Part shown: piece by piece, positions 16,795 through 24,418 of the stretch
How positions within the stretch are numbered: position 1 is the first letter of the stretch
How the letters are laid out: every line of letters starts with the position of its first letter
Assembly (NCBI GenBank): GCA_016930275.1
Contig: JAFGHA010000090.1
Location: 1 to 33,279 of the forward strand
DNA length: 33,279 bases
Direction: 5' to 3'
Source: Chitinispirillaceae bacterium
Lineage (GTDB): Bacteria > Fibrobacterota > Chitinivibrionia > Chitinivibrionales > Chitinispirillaceae
Translations under genes and position numbers: made by a program
The notes under the pieces: model-generated
What the model was told of the DNA's origin: nothing
What the model saw: the letters and a program-made list of their open reading frames with translations, nothing else
Databases searched by the model: none

Positions 16795-17709
16795 TTATGC
16801 TGAACGGGTAATACAGCTTCTGTCGTCAAACGATTGCAGATACAGGTTAACCTTCATCCAGACCGCGATTATATCCTCGGATACTGGACCACGGCTGCAC
16901 TCCACCACCGTTTTCGCCTTCCGCTGTGCATCGGTGAACACCCGGTCGTATCTGACGGTACCGGCGAACTGCATCCCTTCGGTTTCCGTAAATGCACGTA
17001 TCGATTCCGTTACCGATGGATTGATATCCCATTTATTGACACATACCATCGTCGGCACCCTGAGTTGACGGGTAAGGCCGGCGATACGCCTGAGATCATG
17101 CAACCCCGACACCGTCGGTTCGATCACGATAAACGCCAGCTGCGCCGCGGTGAGAGAAGCAATAACCGGACACCCGATACCCGGAGATCCATCAATAAGC
17201 ACATAATCCGCGTGCTGTTCCTCCGCAAATCGACGTGCCTCGGTACGCACGAGCGTCACCAATCTACCGGAATTTTCGGCGGCGATACCGAGTTTCGCAT
17301 GGACCATGGTTCCGAACCGCGTGTCCGAAACGAACCAGTCACCACAGCGATTTTCCCTGAAATCAATTGCTCCGGCCGGACAGAACCGGACACACACGCC
17401 GCACCCTTCGCAGGCGACCGGATCGACCCGCCAGGTACCGCTGCCGGCAACCTGCCCGAGTGCCCCGAACCGGCAGAGCCGGTTGCAGGTACCGCACCCG
17501 GTACATTTTTCCCGGTTGACTACTGCCGTATGGCCGCTGATAAAAGGAGTACTCCGGTGGATGCGCGGTTCGAGAATCAGATGCAGGTCCGCCGCGTCAA
17601 CGTCACAATCGGCAAGCACCGCCGTCCCCTTCGCCAAGGCTGCGAATGATGCCGTGATACTTGTTTTTCCGGTACCGCCTTTTCCGCTGATAATCACGAT
17701 CTCTTTCAT
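16795..17709 (-). CDS. MinD/ParA-family ATPase with inserted 2x[4Fe-4S] domain, copy 2
   Basis: A 304-residue protein with the deviant Walker A GKGGTGKTS (9-17) and DCDVDAADLHL switch. A ferredoxin-like insert carries two Cys sets: C69/C72/C75 with C79, and C100/C103/C106 with C110, each suited to one [4Fe-4S] cluster. LIDGSPGIGCPVIASL is the Walker B region. This is the COG1149 type, one of the two ATPases found in the Desulfovibrio ORP complex. Its ATG overlaps the stop of the paired copy by four bases. It probably couples ATP hydrolysis to iron-sulfur or electron chemistry; the exact reaction is unknown. Confidence 0.92.
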   Translation of the reverse strand: MKEIVIISGKGGTGKTSITASFAALAKGTAVLADCDVDAADLHLILEPRIHRSTPFISGHTAVVNREKCTGCGTCNRLCRFGALGQVAGSGTWRVDPVACEGCGVCVRFCPAGAIDFRENRCGDWFVSDTRFGTMVHAKLGIAAENSGRLVTLVRTEARRFAEEQHADYVLIDGSPGIGCPVIASLTAAQLAFIVIEPTVSGLHDLRRIAGLTRQLRVPTMVCVNKWDINPSVTESIRAFTETEGMQFAGTVRYDRVFTDAQRKAKTVVECSRGPVSEDIIAVWMKVNLYLQSFDDRSCITRSA

Positions 17710-18557
17710 GGTACGATCTTTCTCAGCAGCGTCTGCCACAGTTCACTGAAAAGTTTCTCCATCTCCGGAACGCTGCTTACGATCATTTCACCGCGTGAAT
17801 ATAATTCGGCGATCCGGCGATCGTCGGGGATCCGGCCTATAAGGTCAACCTTCCGATCGGTACAGAACCGGTCGGCAGCCGTAGTATCCCGGTCATCCCG
17901 GTTGATCACGACCCCGTGCGGGAGGTTGAGTTCTCGTACCATGTCAAGCGCCAGTCCGAGATCATTGAGACCGAACGGTGTCGGTTCGGTAACCAGCAGT
18001 ACGAAATCGGCATTCCTGATTGCGGCGATCACCGGGCAGGTCGTCCCCGGGGGAGCATCGATTACCGCAACGGTTTCCTGCGGTAGCGCAGTTTTAAGCA
18101 CCTCCCGTATGAGAGGCGGACTCATCGCCTCGCCTACCCTGAGCCTGCCATGAATAAAACCCACCGCGCCCGCACTTCCGGATTCAACCGTTCCGATTTC
18201 ACGGAACTGTTCGGTAATGGCCTTCTCCGGACACAGCAACATACAACCGCCGCAACCGTGACAGAGTTCAGGAAAGACCATGACGGTTTCCCCCAGTCGT
18301 ACGAGGGCTTTGAACTCACAGAACCGGACACATTCACCACAGGAGGTACATTTTGCTTCGTCAATAACCGGAACAGGAATCCCCGCTGATGCATGTTTCG
18401 AAAATTGCGGTTGTAGAAAAAGGTGTCCGTTCGGTTCCTCCACATCACAATCGAAATAGCTGACCTGTACTCCGCGCTGTCCGAGAAAATAGGAAAGATT
18501 GGCGGCGACGGTCGTTTTACCGGTTCCGCCTTTCCCGCTTGCAACGGCGATCTTCAT
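17706..18557 (-). CDS. MinD/ParA-family ATPase with inserted 2x[4Fe-4S] domain, copy 1
   Basis: A 283-residue paralogue of the next gene. Deviant Walker A is GKGGTGKTT (8-16), followed by FDCDVEEPNGHLFL. The insert has C70/C73/C76/C80 and C99/C102/C105/C109, again two [4Fe-4S] sets. VIDAPPGTTCPVIAAI is the Walker B block. The two ATPases overlap by ATGA and probably act as a heterodimer, as their Desulfovibrio counterparts do in the ORP complex. The start also overlaps the thioesterase stop by four bases, so all three are tightly coupled. Confidence 0.93.
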   Translation of the reverse strand: MKIAVASGKGGTGKTTVAANLSYFLGQRGVQVSYFDCDVEEPNGHLFLQPQFSKHASAGIPVPVIDEAKCTSCGECVRFCEFKALVRLGETVMVFPELCHGCGGCMLLCPEKAITEQFREIGTVESGSAGAVGFIHGRLRVGEAMSPPLIREVLKTALPQETVAVIDAPPGTTCPVIAAIRNADFVLLVTEPTPFGLNDLGLALDMVRELNLPHGVVINRDDRDTTAADRFCTDRKVDLIGRIPDDRRIAELYSRGEMIVSSVPEMEKLFSELWQTLLRKIVP

Positions 18558-19063
18558 GATTTTTTTTTCCGGTAAAACCTGCCGTTCGCGCCTGCCACCA
18601 ATACGCGTCCCTGATGCAATTCACATTTCATTTCGTAAATACAATCGCCGAGTGCCGTGCCGGTAATTCTGACGGCAATACGTGTCGGTTTATGCAGCAT
18701 GACAGGCTGTCGATATTTCACCGTCAGGTCGACAGTATAGCCGCAGACACCATGCCCCATGAGACACTGTGCCATCGAGGCATCGATAAGCGCCGCTACG
18801 ACACCACCATGCATCCTGCCGTCGTATCCCTGCTGCTCTTCGGTAGCGGTGAATTCGCTGTGAAGTGTGCCGGTATCGTCAAACCGTACCGGTATATCCG
18901 GAATCACCGAGGTCGAACGGTTGAACAGACAGCCGATATGATGCGTCCGCTTCATTTGTAAAAGCATCCGGTCATACTTCGCACGGTCCCGCGATGGTCC
19001 CGCACTACGCTTTTCAACGGCAAAGGTGTCTTCCGGCAGGGAATCCGCCGTCAATGATCGCAC
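18554..19063 (-). CDS. Hotdog-fold thioesterase (PaaI-like)
   Basis: A 169-residue protein with the PaaI/4HBT core: YDGRMHGGVVAALIDASMAQ (around 80-99) contains the HGG turn and the Asp of the active site, and VDLTVKYRQPV is the following strand. The first 50 residues are an extra basic segment. The start GTG 19063 overlaps the upstream NifX-like gene and has GGGAG six bases before it. Such proteins hydrolyse acyl-CoA thioesters. Its place inside an iron-sulfur operon is odd, and the substrate is unknown. Confidence 0.8.
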   Translation of the reverse strand: MRSLTADSLPEDTFAVEKRSAGPSRDRAKYDRMLLQMKRTHHIGCLFNRSTSVIPDIPVRFDDTGTLHSEFTATEEQQGYDGRMHGGVVAALIDASMAQCLMGHGVCGYTVDLTVKYRQPVMLHKPTRIAVRITGTALGDCIYEMKCELHQGRVLVAGANGRFYRKKKS

Positions 19064-19389
19064 ATATTGCTCCCGGCAACCAGTGTGCCGTTCAACCAGT
19101 TGAGCACGACTGTCTGCGGATGATCCGCCGGCGCTCCGACGACCACTTCAATTCCGTGCCCCTGGAAGAGCTGCTGCGCCCGCATACCCATTCCACCGGC
19201 GATGATGACCTGCACATTCTGTTCACTGAGCCACTTGGGCAGGACACCGGGTTCATGAGGAGGAGGAACGGCTTCGGTTTTACCGGTGATTTTCCGTTCA
19301 TGTTCATTTACTTCAACGATAACAAACTTTTCACAGTGACCGAAATGCGGACACAGCCGGTCAGCCGCGGTCGGAATAGCGATTTTCAT
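19051..19389 (-). CDS. NifX/NifB-family protein, third copy
   Basis: A 112-residue protein of the dinitrogenase iron-molybdenum cofactor (NifX/NafY) superfamily: MKIAIPTAADRLCPHFGHCEKFVIVEV at the start, cut here as the RLCPHFGHCEKF motif (11-22), and VIIAGGMGMRAQQLF in the middle. The C terminus ends in NMCDH, adding a Cys and His. These proteins bind metal clusters or cofactors in transit. The start has AAAGGATGA in front. It follows a 199-base gap that holds a strong hairpin, and it overlaps the thioesterase start. Confidence 0.87.
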   Translation of the reverse strand: MKIAIPTAADRLCPHFGHCEKFVIVEVNEHERKITGKTEAVPPPHEPGVLPKWLSEQNVQVIIAGGMGMRAQQLFQGHGIEVVVGAPADHPQTVVLNWLNGTLVAGSNMCDH

Positions 19390-19454
19390 GCGATCATCCT
19401 TTCAATACTGTACTGTTGCGTGTTATTTCGCTTCTTTTCAAAATTGACATTTAC

Positions 19455-19490
19455 GCCCCCTGCATCCCCCGAAGGGGGGATGCAGGGGGC
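19455..19490. repeat. Perfect 16-bp hairpin inside the NifX operon
   Basis: GCCCCCTGCATCCCCC (19455-19470) pairs without mismatch with the arm at 19475-19490 across the loop GAAG. It lies in the 199-base gap between the ORP-like gene and the third NifX-like gene. No U tract follows on the minus strand. It may be an mRNA processing or attenuation structure or an interspersed palindrome. Confidence 0.7.
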
Positions 19491-19588
19491 ATCCTGATCG
19501 AAGACCTGAAAGTACCTTATTCTGAACAGGTACTATTACATCTGCCTCATGTAATTTTCATGTCCTTCACTACCGGTTGTCCTGCGAC

Positions 19589-19951
19589 CTACCAGTGTCC
19601 CTCAACGTCGGCATCATCAAGTTTCTCAAGTTCGTTTCTGCGGTATGCCTCTACCGTCGCAGCCACGGTGGCTTCACCGCTTCCAAGGAAAACGGTCACC
19701 CCTGCCCTGGAGAGCGCCTTGAAGGCTTTCGGACCGCAGTGCCCGCTGATGAGCACCTCCGCTCCCGCGTTGACCACCTTCGCTGCAGCCTGAATTCCGG
19801 CACCCTGTGCCGCATTGAGATTCTGAACATTGTCAACCGATTCCCAGGTTTCACCGTCGGTATCGAGCATCATGAACCACTTTGCTCTGCCAAACCGGGG
19901 ATCCATCCGAGCCTGAGGACTGTCCGCTGTTGCGGTAACCGCAATTTTCAT
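19589..19951 (-). CDS. Orange-protein-like NifX family protein
   Basis: A 120-residue protein, close in length to Desulfovibrio orange protein. It has MDPRFGRAKWFM (16-27), the VDNVQNLNAAQGAGIQAA block, VLISGHCGPKAFKAL and the closing DADVEGHW, all of which fit the ORP group within the NifX family. The Desulfovibrio protein carries a Mo-Cu-S cluster; whether this one does is unknown. The start at 19951 has GGAGG upstream and overlaps the previous stop by four bases (ATGA). Confidence 0.88.
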   Translation of the reverse strand: MKIAVTATADSPQARMDPRFGRAKWFMMLDTDGETWESVDNVQNLNAAQGAGIQAAAKVVNAGAEVLISGHCGPKAFKALSRAGVTVFLGSGEATVAATVEAYRRNELEKLDDADVEGHW

Positions 19952-20364
19952 AGTATTCCTCCTGACGTAGTATTTCCGGGTTGTATCCGACCCGCCCGGT
20001 GGTGCATTCCCCGTCTTCGCCGCCCCTTGCAGCCGGTTCCTCTGCATCCGGGCATCGCGAACCGGAACGAAATTTCCTCGCCGCTTCTGTATGTTTCGAT
20101 AACCGATGCAACCGGACCGCATACCCAGGGGAACACCCTGATCCCCCGTTCCTCAAGTAATGTACGGGCATGAGTCGAAATGGCCCCGCATATCATCACT
20201 TCAATACCTTCGGTGACACAAAGTTCCGATTTATCGACAAGAGACAGGTTTTTTACGTTGAAAACGGCCATGCTGCCGTCCGGTTGCACGCAGTGCCAGG
20301 TACACGCCGCATCAAAGAGCGGTGAAACCACTCCGTTCCATTCAGTAATTGCAATCGTTTCCAT
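19948..20364 (-). CDS. NifX-family protein, first gene of the ORP-like operon
   Basis: A 138-residue protein. METIAITEWNGVVSPLFDAA (1-20) is the NifX-like opening, EVMICGAISTHARTLLEERG the middle, and the tail MPGCRGTGCKGRRRRG adds a Cys pair and a basic run, as in many iron-sulfur-linked family members. The frame is open to 20436, but ATG 20364 begins the conserved part. As the first gene of the minus-strand operon, it faces the FetA gene across a 303-base control region. Its stop overlaps the ORP-like start. Confidence 0.85.
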   Translation of the reverse strand: METIAITEWNGVVSPLFDAACTWHCVQPDGSMAVFNVKNLSLVDKSELCVTEGIEVMICGAISTHARTLLEERGIRVFPWVCGPVASVIETYRSGEEISFRFAMPGCRGTGCKGRRRRGMHHRAGRIQPGNTTSGGIL

Positions 20365-20456
20365 CTGCGAATGCTTTAGCGATAACCGTGCCTGAGTCCA
20401 CGGTACGGTATTTGGGCATTTAACAGCACGAAGCATGGTTCCGTAGTATCACCACC

Positions 20457-20501
20457 TTGCACTAGTGCAACACATGCAAAATGATGTTGCAGTATCGCAA
20501 C
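20457..20501. promoter_or_regulatory. Pair of FNR/CRP-style palindromes in the shared control region
   Basis: TTGCACTAGTGCAA (20457-20470) is a perfect 14-bp palindrome of the form TTGCA-N4-TGCAA, and TTGCAGTATCGCAA (20487-20500) is a second, near-perfect copy exactly 30 bases further on. TTG-N8-CAA with a 4-base centre is the layout of CRP/FNR-superfamily sites. A reversed pair, TGCAA (20475-20479) and TTGCA (20487-20491), lies between. The rest of the 20365-20667 gap shows no gene. No regulator of this family is in the window. Confidence 0.6.
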
Positions 20502-20667
20502 GTCCTTCATTCCTTTCAACCTGACCGGTATGCGATGTTTTTTCAGCGACCAGATCAATACGATACAGTCAATATTCCCTGTAGTCACCGGAATGTGTCG
20601 TTGGATGAAGTACCGAAAAGGTATATTTCAAGGAACATCAACGGATTTACTATCGGCAGTTGAAACC

Positions 20668-21357
20668 ATGGTAGAACAACCGCTTATCCAATTCCATGAG
20701 GTTTCAGTCAGGCAGGGTGACAAACAGATCCTGCAGGATCTTTCATTTGCCGTATCTCCCGGCGAAAGAGTCGTTCTGTCGGGTCCGTCCGGCTCGGGAA
20801 AATCATCGGTCCTGCAGGTACTGCTTGGTTTTCTTCGCCCGACCGCCGGCACCGTTTTCTACCATGGCAGCCCCCATGAAGCAACATCGGTACATCGTCT
20901 GCGCCGGGAAGCGGCAACCGTTCTGCAGGAACCGGTCCCGGGTGGAGCTACCGTTCTGGAATCTCTGCGGCTTCCCTTCACATTTAAAAGTAACCGGCAT
21001 CATACTCCCGACCGGCAGACGATCACTGCAATGATTGAGTCACTCGGACTCCCCGCGTCAATTCTGGACCACCCCGTCGCGGATATCTCCGGCGGGGAAA
21101 AACAACGGGTCGCTCTCGCGCGGGGACTGCTGCTCAACCGCGATCTGCTCCTGCTCGATGAAATCACTTCAGCACTTGATGCGGTATCCAGAGCCAAGGT
21201 TATTACCGTACTTGCACAAAGGAATTACACCGTACTTTCGGTGGCACATGATCCGGTCTGGATCGGCCGATGCGATCGTATAATACGGCTGGAGGATGGC
21301 AGGATGATCGGAAATTCTCCAAAGAACAGGGGAACGGACAACAATGACAACCATTGA
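20668..21357 (+). CDS. fetA: ABC transporter ATPase, FetA type
   Basis: A 229-residue ABC ATPase with Walker A GPSGSGKSS, Q loop VLQEPV, signature ISGGEKQRVALARGL and Walker B LLLLDEITSALD. It is followed and overlapped by a FetB-type permease, so the pair matches the E. coli FetAB (YbbL/YbbM) system linked to iron export and oxidative stress tolerance. The frame is open to 20530, but conserved sequence starts right after ATG 20668; the ribosome site is weak. It is divergent from the ORP-like operon and probably shares its control region. Confidence 0.85.
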   Translation: MVEQPLIQFHEVSVRQGDKQILQDLSFAVSPGERVVLSGPSGSGKSSVLQVLLGFLRPTAGTVFYHGSPHEATSVHRLRREAATVLQEPVPGGATVLESLRLPFTFKSNRHHTPDRQTITAMIESLGLPASILDHPVADISGGEKQRVALARGLLLNRDLLLLDEITSALDAVSRAKVITVLAQRNYTVLSVAHDPVWIGRCDRIIRLEDGRMIGNSPKNRGTDNNDNH

Positions 21358-22132
21358 CCTGCCACTCTACGGCATGGCCGTTATCATCGGTATGCTCGGA
21401 ATTCCAGCGCTGGTGTTCAGTTTTCTCGGGCTTCCCCTCAACCGGGCTTTATTTACCGGTGCGCTGCGCATGATCGTTCAGCTCACACTGGTGGGACTCT
21501 ATCTCGGATATATCTTCGATTTGAATAATATATTTGTCAATTTCGCGTGGCTTCTGGTAATGATGGCGGTGGCCAATACCCATACCATCAGGTCGGCACA
21601 TCTCAATGTCCGTCATTTTTTTGCCGGTTCATTTCTGGCCATACTTACCGGCACCACGGTTATTCTGTTCATATTCGTCGTTACCGTCATCCGGCCGGAA
21701 CCGCTCTACGATGCACGCTATCTGATCCCCGTTGGCGGGATGATCCTCGGCAACTGCCTCAGATCGAATATCCTTACGCTGGAACGGTTCTTCTCGGCCC
21801 TGCGGAAAAACAGAAAAGAGTATCAGACCTACCTATCGCTCGGAGCGACCACCTTCGAAGCGGCACTTCCCTTTGCACGCAGCGCACTCAGTGCCGCCGT
21901 CACGCCGACACTTTCCACCATGGCAACCATGGGTATCGTTTCCCTTCCCGGCATGATGACCGGTCAACTGCTCGGCGGAGCAGTACCGCTGATCGCCATC
22001 AAATATCAGGTTGCCATCATGGTGTGTATTCTAACGTCTTCGGTGATCACCGCAACGCTCAATATTCTGTTTGGAATACGGTTCGGCTTTGATGGTTACG
22101 GTAACGTACTTGAGAGAGTATATCAGAAATAA
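21344..22132 (+). CDS. fetB: Iron export ABC permease, FetB type (UPF0014)
   Basis: A 262-residue protein with about seven membrane segments. RALFTGALRMIVQLTLVGL near residue 34 and LPGMMTGQLLGG followed by IKYQVAIM (about 203-228) are the conserved FetB/YbbM blocks. It is the membrane half of the transporter encoded with fetA and overlaps it by 14 bases. Iron export is the known role in E. coli; here the substrate is inferred. The stop is four bases from the convergent GAF gene. Confidence 0.88.
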   Translation: MTTIDLPLYGMAVIIGMLGIPALVFSFLGLPLNRALFTGALRMIVQLTLVGLYLGYIFDLNNIFVNFAWLLVMMAVANTHTIRSAHLNVRHFFAGSFLAILTGTTVILFIFVVTVIRPEPLYDARYLIPVGGMILGNCLRSNILTLERFFSALRKNRKEYQTYLSLGATTFEAALPFARSALSAAVTPTLSTMATMGIVSLPGMMTGQLLGGAVPLIAIKYQVAIMVCILTSSVITATLNILFGIRFGFDGYGNVLERVYQK

Positions 22133-22135
22133 CGT

Positions 22136-22843
22136 TTAATCAGCAGGTGAGGCGGCTGAAGAGAGTATGTTGTTGATTTCCTTCTCATAGCACTGCGGAC
22201 AAATCCCGTGCGTAGGCGAGGCACCGGAAATATCTCTGACGTACTTTTCCACAGAAACCCATTTTCCTGATGATTCCCGAACTTTTTTGCAGTAGCTGCA
22301 GATCGGATAAATCTTACTCAGGTCAACAAGCAACCGGTCCCGCTTTTTAATCTCCTCGGTAGCGATAACGATACGGAGTGAAAGCTCGATCATTCTCCTG
22401 ATCTGCCCGACCAGCCTGATGTGCAGATTGTTATGAGTGTTCCGTTTATTATCCAGAAAACAGACGGTTCCGAATTGTCCTCCGTCGGGACGCACAATGG
22501 GCATGCCGACATACGAAATGATATGCAGATCAACCGCAGCCGCATTGTTTTTCCACCGCGGGTCTTCGAGCGCATCGGGAATAAGGTTGAGCCCCCTGCT
22601 TTTGAGGGTATGCTCACAGTACCAGCCGGAGTCGGGATACTGTGCTTTACAGGCCGCAGGATAAGGATTCCCCTCGGTTTCACTCGAAAGGAGGATCTCG
22701 ATCTCCTTCCCGTCAAGGCGGGTGATCAATCCTGCGGGAACCTCAAGGATCTCGGCAGTCTCATTGAGCAGATTCTGCCATTCCTTTAAAAGGTCTTCCG
22801 TGAGGTTTTCTCGATTAAAATGATTTCTATTTCCGTTTTCCAT
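22136..22843 (-). CDS. GAF-domain protein with C-terminal zinc-ribbon-like motif
   Basis: A 235-residue protein. Residues about 20-165 form a GAF domain (SGWYCEHTL, VGMPIVRPDGGQFGTVCFLD). The tail has ICSYCKKVRESSGKW (181-195) and HGICPQCYEK (212-221), giving two CxxC pairs (C182/C185 and C215/C218) in the arrangement often found at the end of PAS or GAF signalling proteins. It lacks a kinase, cyclase or HTH output, so it may be a stand-alone sensor or adaptor. The start at 22843 is supported by the domain position. Confidence 0.82.
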   Translation of the reverse strand: MENGNRNHFNRENLTEDLLKEWQNLLNETAEILEVPAGLITRLDGKEIEILLSSETEGNPYPAACKAQYPDSGWYCEHTLKSRGLNLIPDALEDPRWKNNAAAVDLHIISYVGMPIVRPDGGQFGTVCFLDNKRNTHNNLHIRLVGQIRRMIELSLRIVIATEEIKKRDRLLVDLSKIYPICSYCKKVRESSGKWVSVEKYVRDISGASPTHGICPQCYEKEINNILSSAASPAD

Positions 22844-23107
22844 GCATCGTACCCCCGAATGCTCACCGTGTCATTCCCGTTCCGCAGGAGTCCCACAACC
22901 GTACCTGCACCGACATTCTTTACAGAGACAATCACCTTTTTCGCAAGATTGAATATATACTATTCCCCGACCGGTTTCTATTATTTTCGGACACTTCAAA
23001 CGTATGGCACACCCGGTGCAGAATCCTTCGGAACTGCGTACAGAATAACCTTTTTTATCATTTCATCCCGGGCACTCGCGCATCACACAACGGCAAGCGC
23101 AGCACGG
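22844..23107. other. Intergenic region between two minus-strand genes
   Basis: No gene or clear repeat is seen in these 264 bases. They would hold the GAF gene promoter and the end of the DUF6340-like transcript. Confidence 0.4.
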
Positions 23108-24202
23108 CTACTCCCCACCGTCCATCTGCTCATCGAGCCGCCGTTCCGATTCCTTCCGTGAACGGAGCATAGAGACATATGATTGTGCCAGATTGTTGCC
23201 GTATTCCGTATAGGCATCCTGTGCCCATTTGAGTGCCCGGTCATAATCACCCGTTACTTCGTAGCCGATAGCGATATTGTAAGCGAGGTACCCGGCCTCT
23301 TTTTCCGGAGTGCCGTCAAGTCCTTTTTTCCAGGTGGCGATCGCCTCATCCCATTTATTGACATCGGCGTACCGGGTTCCCTGCTCGATAGCAGGAGCTT
23401 TTTTACTTTTACGGTAGAACTTCCGGGTGATACGTATCGGAAGGGGAGCGATTTTCCGGATGTAATTTTCGCAGATTCTGCCACAGAGAACACGGGTCGC
23501 ATCACCTTTCCGGATCAGTTTTTCGATGGCATCGTCTCTGGAATCGGCTCTCGATTTCCACGTTTGCGTTCTGCTGAACAGTTCATCATCAACCACTTCG
23601 CGGCGGATGTTATCGTAAAGGCGGATACCCAGCTTCATGTTCATTACCCCCCGGGCGAAGTATTCATCCACCTCCCGTTCAACAGTGGCTTCGCCCTTCC
23701 TGATTTTTTTCTTCACCCGTTTCTTCTCATCGGTAACAATGAAGTCCGAATCGAACAGTTCAATCGCCACCACCGCCTGCGCATCGTGCGCGCCGCAGAT
23801 CGAACCGATGGTACTCCAGCTCAGGGGAGCGGGAAATACCGACGTCAGGCTGTTACCTTTGTAACGGTTCGGATCGACAATCACGTGAAAACGGTCGTTG
23901 GTCTGCAGCAGGTTACGCATGCCGGCAAGCCCCTCCTGCACCGCGGCACGATCTTCCATCGGCAACTCTCCGGTCAGCACGCCTTCGATTATATTGACCG
24001 CCTGATTTTTGAAATCGGTACGATCAACCAGTACAATTGTCCGGATATCCTTCGGCAACATGATGTCCGCGGGACGAAAGGTATTCATGGTGACCCGCAT
24101 TGTCGAAACGCACGAGAAGAGCAGTAGTACGATGGAAACGATCAGGAATCTGCCGAGCTTTTCTGGATTCATTGCATTCATCCGTGCATTCATCCGTTTC
24201 AT
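23108..24202 (-). CDS. DUF6340-like lipoprotein with TPR region
   Basis: A 364-residue protein. The signal peptide ends in the lipobox LLFSC, so Cys 31 is likely lipidated. The first part (TMRVTMNTFRPADIMLPKDI, then TIVLVDRTDF) follows the pattern of the DUF6340 lipoproteins of Bacteroidota and relatives. Near the end, ADVNKWDEAIATWKKGL and TGDYDRALKWAQDAYTEYG are two TPR-like helix pairs. It is probably periplasmic and protein-binding. Several in-frame ATGs precede the signal (24202, 24190 and 24175), so the exact start is uncertain. Confidence 0.75.
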   Translation of the reverse strand: MKRMNARMNAMNPEKLGRFLIVSIVLLLFSCVSTMRVTMNTFRPADIMLPKDIRTIVLVDRTDFKNQAVNIIEGVLTGELPMEDRAAVQEGLAGMRNLLQTNDRFHVIVDPNRYKGNSLTSVFPAPLSWSTIGSICGAHDAQAVVAIELFDSDFIVTDEKKRVKKKIRKGEATVEREVDEYFARGVMNMKLGIRLYDNIRREVVDDELFSRTQTWKSRADSRDDAIEKLIRKGDATRVLCGRICENYIRKIAPLPIRITRKFYRKSKKAPAIEQGTRYADVNKWDEAIATWKKGLDGTPEKEAGYLAYNIAIGYEVTGDYDRALKWAQDAYTEYGNNLAQSYVSMLRSRKESERRLDEQMDGGE

Positions 24203-24418
24203 GATTGGTAAGGACAGGTTGCTGTCATTTTACCATGATGCTTTGAAAGAGACAAAATACTTCTTTAACGTGATAGGATTCCGGATACCGGTGTTTTCCC
24301 GGAGAAAACGGATATTTCAATCCGGCGTCTACCAGTTACGGGGATTGTAGTATAATTGATATACGGACCGCTTTCGCAACTGAAGCTGATTGTTCCGACG
24401 ACATTAAAGGGGTACCCT

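Noticed and set aside
16834..17649. Long plus-strand frame inside the second MinD-like ATPase gene
   Set aside because: It is antisense to a gene with complete motifs and reads as a shadow frame.
20365..20667. Sigma-54 promoter for the ORP-like operon
   Set aside because: I looked for GG-N10-GC on the minus strand here, as in Desulfovibrio, and found no acceptable match.
23183..24127. Plus-strand frame of 314 codons opposite the DUF6340-like gene
   Set aside because: Antisense shadow; the minus strand has a signal peptide, lipobox and TPR pattern.
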